Assembly: GCA_041661625.1 (NCBI GenBank)
Contig: JBAZUB010000004.1
Coordinates: 1-37,930, forward strand
Origin: Patescibacteria group bacterium
Lineage (GTDB): Bacteria > Patescibacteriota > Patescibacteriia > JAHIZJ01
Direction of reading: 5' to 3'
DNA length: 37,930 nt
Both the position numbers and the translations under genes were made by a program. The stretch's first letter is position 1; each line of letters opens with the position of its first letter. Below the pieces are notes generated by a model. The model was given only the letters and a program-made list of their open reading frames with translations. It was not told where the DNA came from and searched no databases. Below are positions 36,087-37,930 of the stretch, one piece after another.

Positions 36087-36506
36087 ATGGCGGACTCCTA
36101 CAACATCGAACAGGTAAAGAAGTCGCTTGTCGAAGCGATGAAATCTCATCGTTGTAATATCTCAAAATCTTGTGAAGCCGTAGGCGTTCAGCGCTCCACG
36201 TTTTATTCCTACCTCAAAGAAGACCCCGCGTTTAAGCAGGCCATCGAGGATTGCACAGAGGCCAGCATCGACCACGTTGAAGACCGGCTCATGGATAACA
36301 TTGACGGAGGCGATACCGGGTCGATTTGCTTTTACCTCAAGTGCAAGGCCAAGCATCGCGGCTATATCGAGCGCTCCGAATATCGCATAGGGCAAGACGC
36401 GGACGCGCCCGCGCTTATCCCAGAGTCTCTTGTGGCCCAAACCCTGACCGCCTTGATTGAGGCAGAAAAGAAACGGCTTGCCGCTGACAGCACCCCTAAC
36501 GCTTGA
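36087..36506 (+). CDS. terS: Terminase small subunit
   Basis: The protein has 139 residues. An N-terminal helix-turn-helix (NISKSCEAVGVQRSTFYSYL) of the phBC6A51 type would bind the packaging site; a helical oligomerisation part follows (QAIEDCTEASIDHVEDRLMD, GSICFYLKCKAKHRGYIERS). No ribosome site is visible at ATG 36087, consistent with a leaderless start. It directly precedes the large subunit. Confidence 0.85.
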   Translation: MADSYNIEQVKKSLVEAMKSHRCNISKSCEAVGVQRSTFYSYLKEDPAFKQAIEDCTEASIDHVEDRLMDNIDGGDTGSICFYLKCKAKHRGYIERSEYRIGQDADAPALIPESLVAQTLTALIEAEKKRLAADSTPNA

Positions 36507-36528
36507 TAAGGTCAAGGTTGCGGACGCT

Positions 36529-37930
36529 ATGCGGGCCGTCTACCTGGCCTCTCCGTATTTCTTAGGGCGTGAGGTGTTAGGCTATACCAAGTTCTGTGAG
36601 ACACAGCTTGAATGGTCTGAGTACGCGACCACCCTATTCAATCCCCGCGCTCCTAAGCGTACATGGTCACTTGTCCTGTCACCACGCGAAACCCTGAAGT
36701 CTACCTACTGGACCGTGACCTATGCCATTTGGCTACTGCTTAACAACCCTGACCTGACCATCCTGATTGTATCGGAGACGATAACCAACGCCGAAGCCTT
36801 CCTGCGTGAGATACGCGCCAAGCTGCAGAGCGAGCAATTCGTCAAAGTGTTTGGCAATATCGTAAACAAGAACCTGAACCGGGCGGACGCGCTAGACCTG
36901 ACAACCCGCAAGAACCACAGCAAGGAAGCTAACCTTGAGGCGGCAGGGCTAGGCAAGGCCATCACTGGCAGGCACTATGACGTGGTTATCGCGGATGATA
37001 TAGCTGGCGTCCAGGACAGGGACAGCGAGGCAAAGCGGGCCGTCACTATGGCCTTCCTGTCTGACATCGTGGACGTGCTTAAGAAGGAATGTGGCTTTCT
37101 CCAAATCATCGGAACGCGTTGGCATAGGGAAGACATCTATGCCCACATCAAGGATAAGCTGGCCCCTGACATGGAGCGGAAGGCTCTAGGCAAGTTCAAC
37201 ATTTGGGAGCGCCCGGCCCACGCGCCGGACGGCTCCCTTAACTTCCCCCGCCTGCTGCCCGAAGCCCGACTTCAGGAGCTTAAGACGGTCAAGCAGGGCA
37301 AGGACGGGATAGATATCACCACCTTCATGGCTCAATACGAACTCCTGCCCCTTGACCCGGCCACCCAAATATTCAAGACGCTTCACTTCGCCGACCATAA
37401 GGGGCTGAAATATTCAAAGCTCTCCCAATGGACTGACCCGGCCATGAAGGTTGAAAAGGACGCGGACTTCAGCGCCATCGTTGTCATCGGCAAGATAGCA
37501 GAGGGTGAGCATCATGGCAAGGAAATGGTCTTGTACGCCTCCCTTGATAAGCGCTCACCGACCAAGGTAGTGGCTGACCATAACCGCATCTATCGCATGG
37601 TACGGGAACAAAACCCGGACGTAGAATATCAGGTTGCTATGGAAGAGAACGGCTTTCAGGGGCTTAAGGATTTCGCCAAGGCCATGTCCCTACAGGACAG
37701 CGGTGAGGGCGTGCCGACCCGTGGGATAGCCAATACCGAAAATAAGGATTGCCGCATCAAGTCGCTTGAGCCTGCCGTTACGGGTGGCTTTGTTTTGTTC
37801 CGTGAGGATTGGGCGGACGCACCGGAGAACTACAAGATATTAATAGAGCAAATTCGCAATTATCCGCAATCGAAAAAAGATGGACCTGACGCACTTCAGG
37901 GCGCTCGAAAGCGGCTTAACAAAAGCGGAG
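36529..37930 (+). CDS. terL: Terminase large subunit (continues across the circle junction to 141)
   Basis: From ATG 36529 the joined protein is 471 residues. The packaging ATPase has a Walker A-like SPRETLKST at 51-59, Walker B VVIADD at 152-157 and the coupling motif IIGTRWH at 193-199. The RNase H-like nuclease has DADFSAIVVIG with D311/D313, MEENGFQ with E372/E373 and KDGPDAL near 450-455. It cuts and pumps phage DNA through the portal. The frame is open upstream to 36457; TTG 36478 is an alternative start. AAGG at 36514 is a weak ribosome site for the chosen ATG. Confidence 0.92.
   Translation, partial: MRAVYLASPYFLGREVLGYTKFCETQLEWSEYATTLFNPRAPKRTWSLVLSPRETLKSTYWTVTYAIWLLLNNPDLTILIVSETITNAEAFLREIRAKLQSEQFVKVFGNIVNKNLNRADALDLTTRKNHSKEANLEAAGLGKAITGRHYDVVIADDIAGVQDRDSEAKRAVTMAFLSDIVDVLKKECGFLQIIGTRWHREDIYAHIKDKLAPDMERKALGKFNIWERPAHAPDGSLNFPRLLPEARLQELKTVKQGKDGIDITTFMAQYELLPLDPATQIFKTLHFADHKGLKYSKLSQWTDPAMKVEKDADFSAIVVIGKIAEGEHHGKEMVLYASLDKRSPTKVVADHNRIYRMVREQNPDVEYQVAMEENGFQGLKDFAKAMSLQDSGEGVPTRGIANTENKDCRIKSLEPAVTGGFVLFREDWADAPENYKILIEQIRNYPQSKKDGPDALQGARKRLNKSG
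37804..37930. repeat. Right copy of the 127-bp terminal direct repeat
   Basis: This stretch is identical to bases 1-127, so the last 127 bases of the window should be removed to obtain the unique circle of about 37,803 bp. Confidence 0.93.

Noticed and set aside
1..37930. Tyrosine or serine integrase, or an integron integrase
   Set aside because: No reading frame on either strand showed the expected catalytic motifs or size; the excisionase-like HTH protein alone is not evidence for integration.
1..37930. tRNA genes
   Set aside because: No cloverleaf with a GTTCRA-type T arm was recognised by eye; a tRNAscan-SE run would be decisive.

Overview
The window looks like the complete genome of a tailed, siphovirus-type phage assembled as a circle. 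Bases 1-127 are repeated exactly at 37804-37930, so the unique circle is about 37,803 bp, and the large terminase gene runs across the junction. No organism can be named from the sequence alone. Strong Shine-Dalgarno sites, chains of 4-bp start/stop overlaps and sigma70-like promoters indicate a bacterial host. The early region carries integron-like cassettes with an unusual attC style, and GC content looks close to one half. A spirochaete of the Treponema type is one conceivable host, but that is only a guess.

The late genes fill the plus strand from 36087 through the junction to 18093. In order they are small and large terminase, a fused portal/MuF head protein, an XkdF-like protease, a scaffold with a nested internal start, major capsid, a glycosyltransferase fused to a small phage-type domain, head-tail connector genes, and an apparently composite lectin/FN3/tail-completion protein. 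Then come tail tube, a tail chaperone with a -1 frameshift site, a short tape measure, distal tail, hub and fibre genes. A lysis-like group ends the module: a membrane protein, an M15-like peptidase and a frameshifted DUF1353 gene. A near-consensus promoter (36051-36079) with two GGACA-N4-TGTCC operators in front drives this block.

From 26216 down to 18090 on the minus strand lies an 8-kb accessory operon with its own promoter and operator. It holds three glycosyltransferase genes (one with two tandem catalytic domains), three radical-SAM enzymes (one with a B12-binding-type N-terminus), a split transketolase, a left-handed beta-helix acetyltransferase and a small Cys-rich protein. The last glycosyltransferase ends in the same about 50-residue domain as the glycosyltransferase next to the capsid gene. 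This suggests that the phage builds an unusual sugar and attaches it to its own virion. The target is not shown by the sequence.

The early region is on the minus strand from 35714 down to 26293: a replication initiator, an SSB-like protein, an HNH endonuclease, an excisionase-type HTH protein, and many small, often Cys-rich proteins. Two blocks in it (34779-about 32260 and 29227-about 27854) have the architecture of integron gene cassettes. Each is a compact unit of one to three genes bounded by 86-141 bp imperfect inverted repeats with AACGG and AACAA arms. The 5' end of each cassette is complementary to the first arm of its own repeat, as expected if the unit excises as a circle. No integron integrase is present. 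One cassette also carries divergent promoters with mirrored operators and a leaderless small regulator gene.
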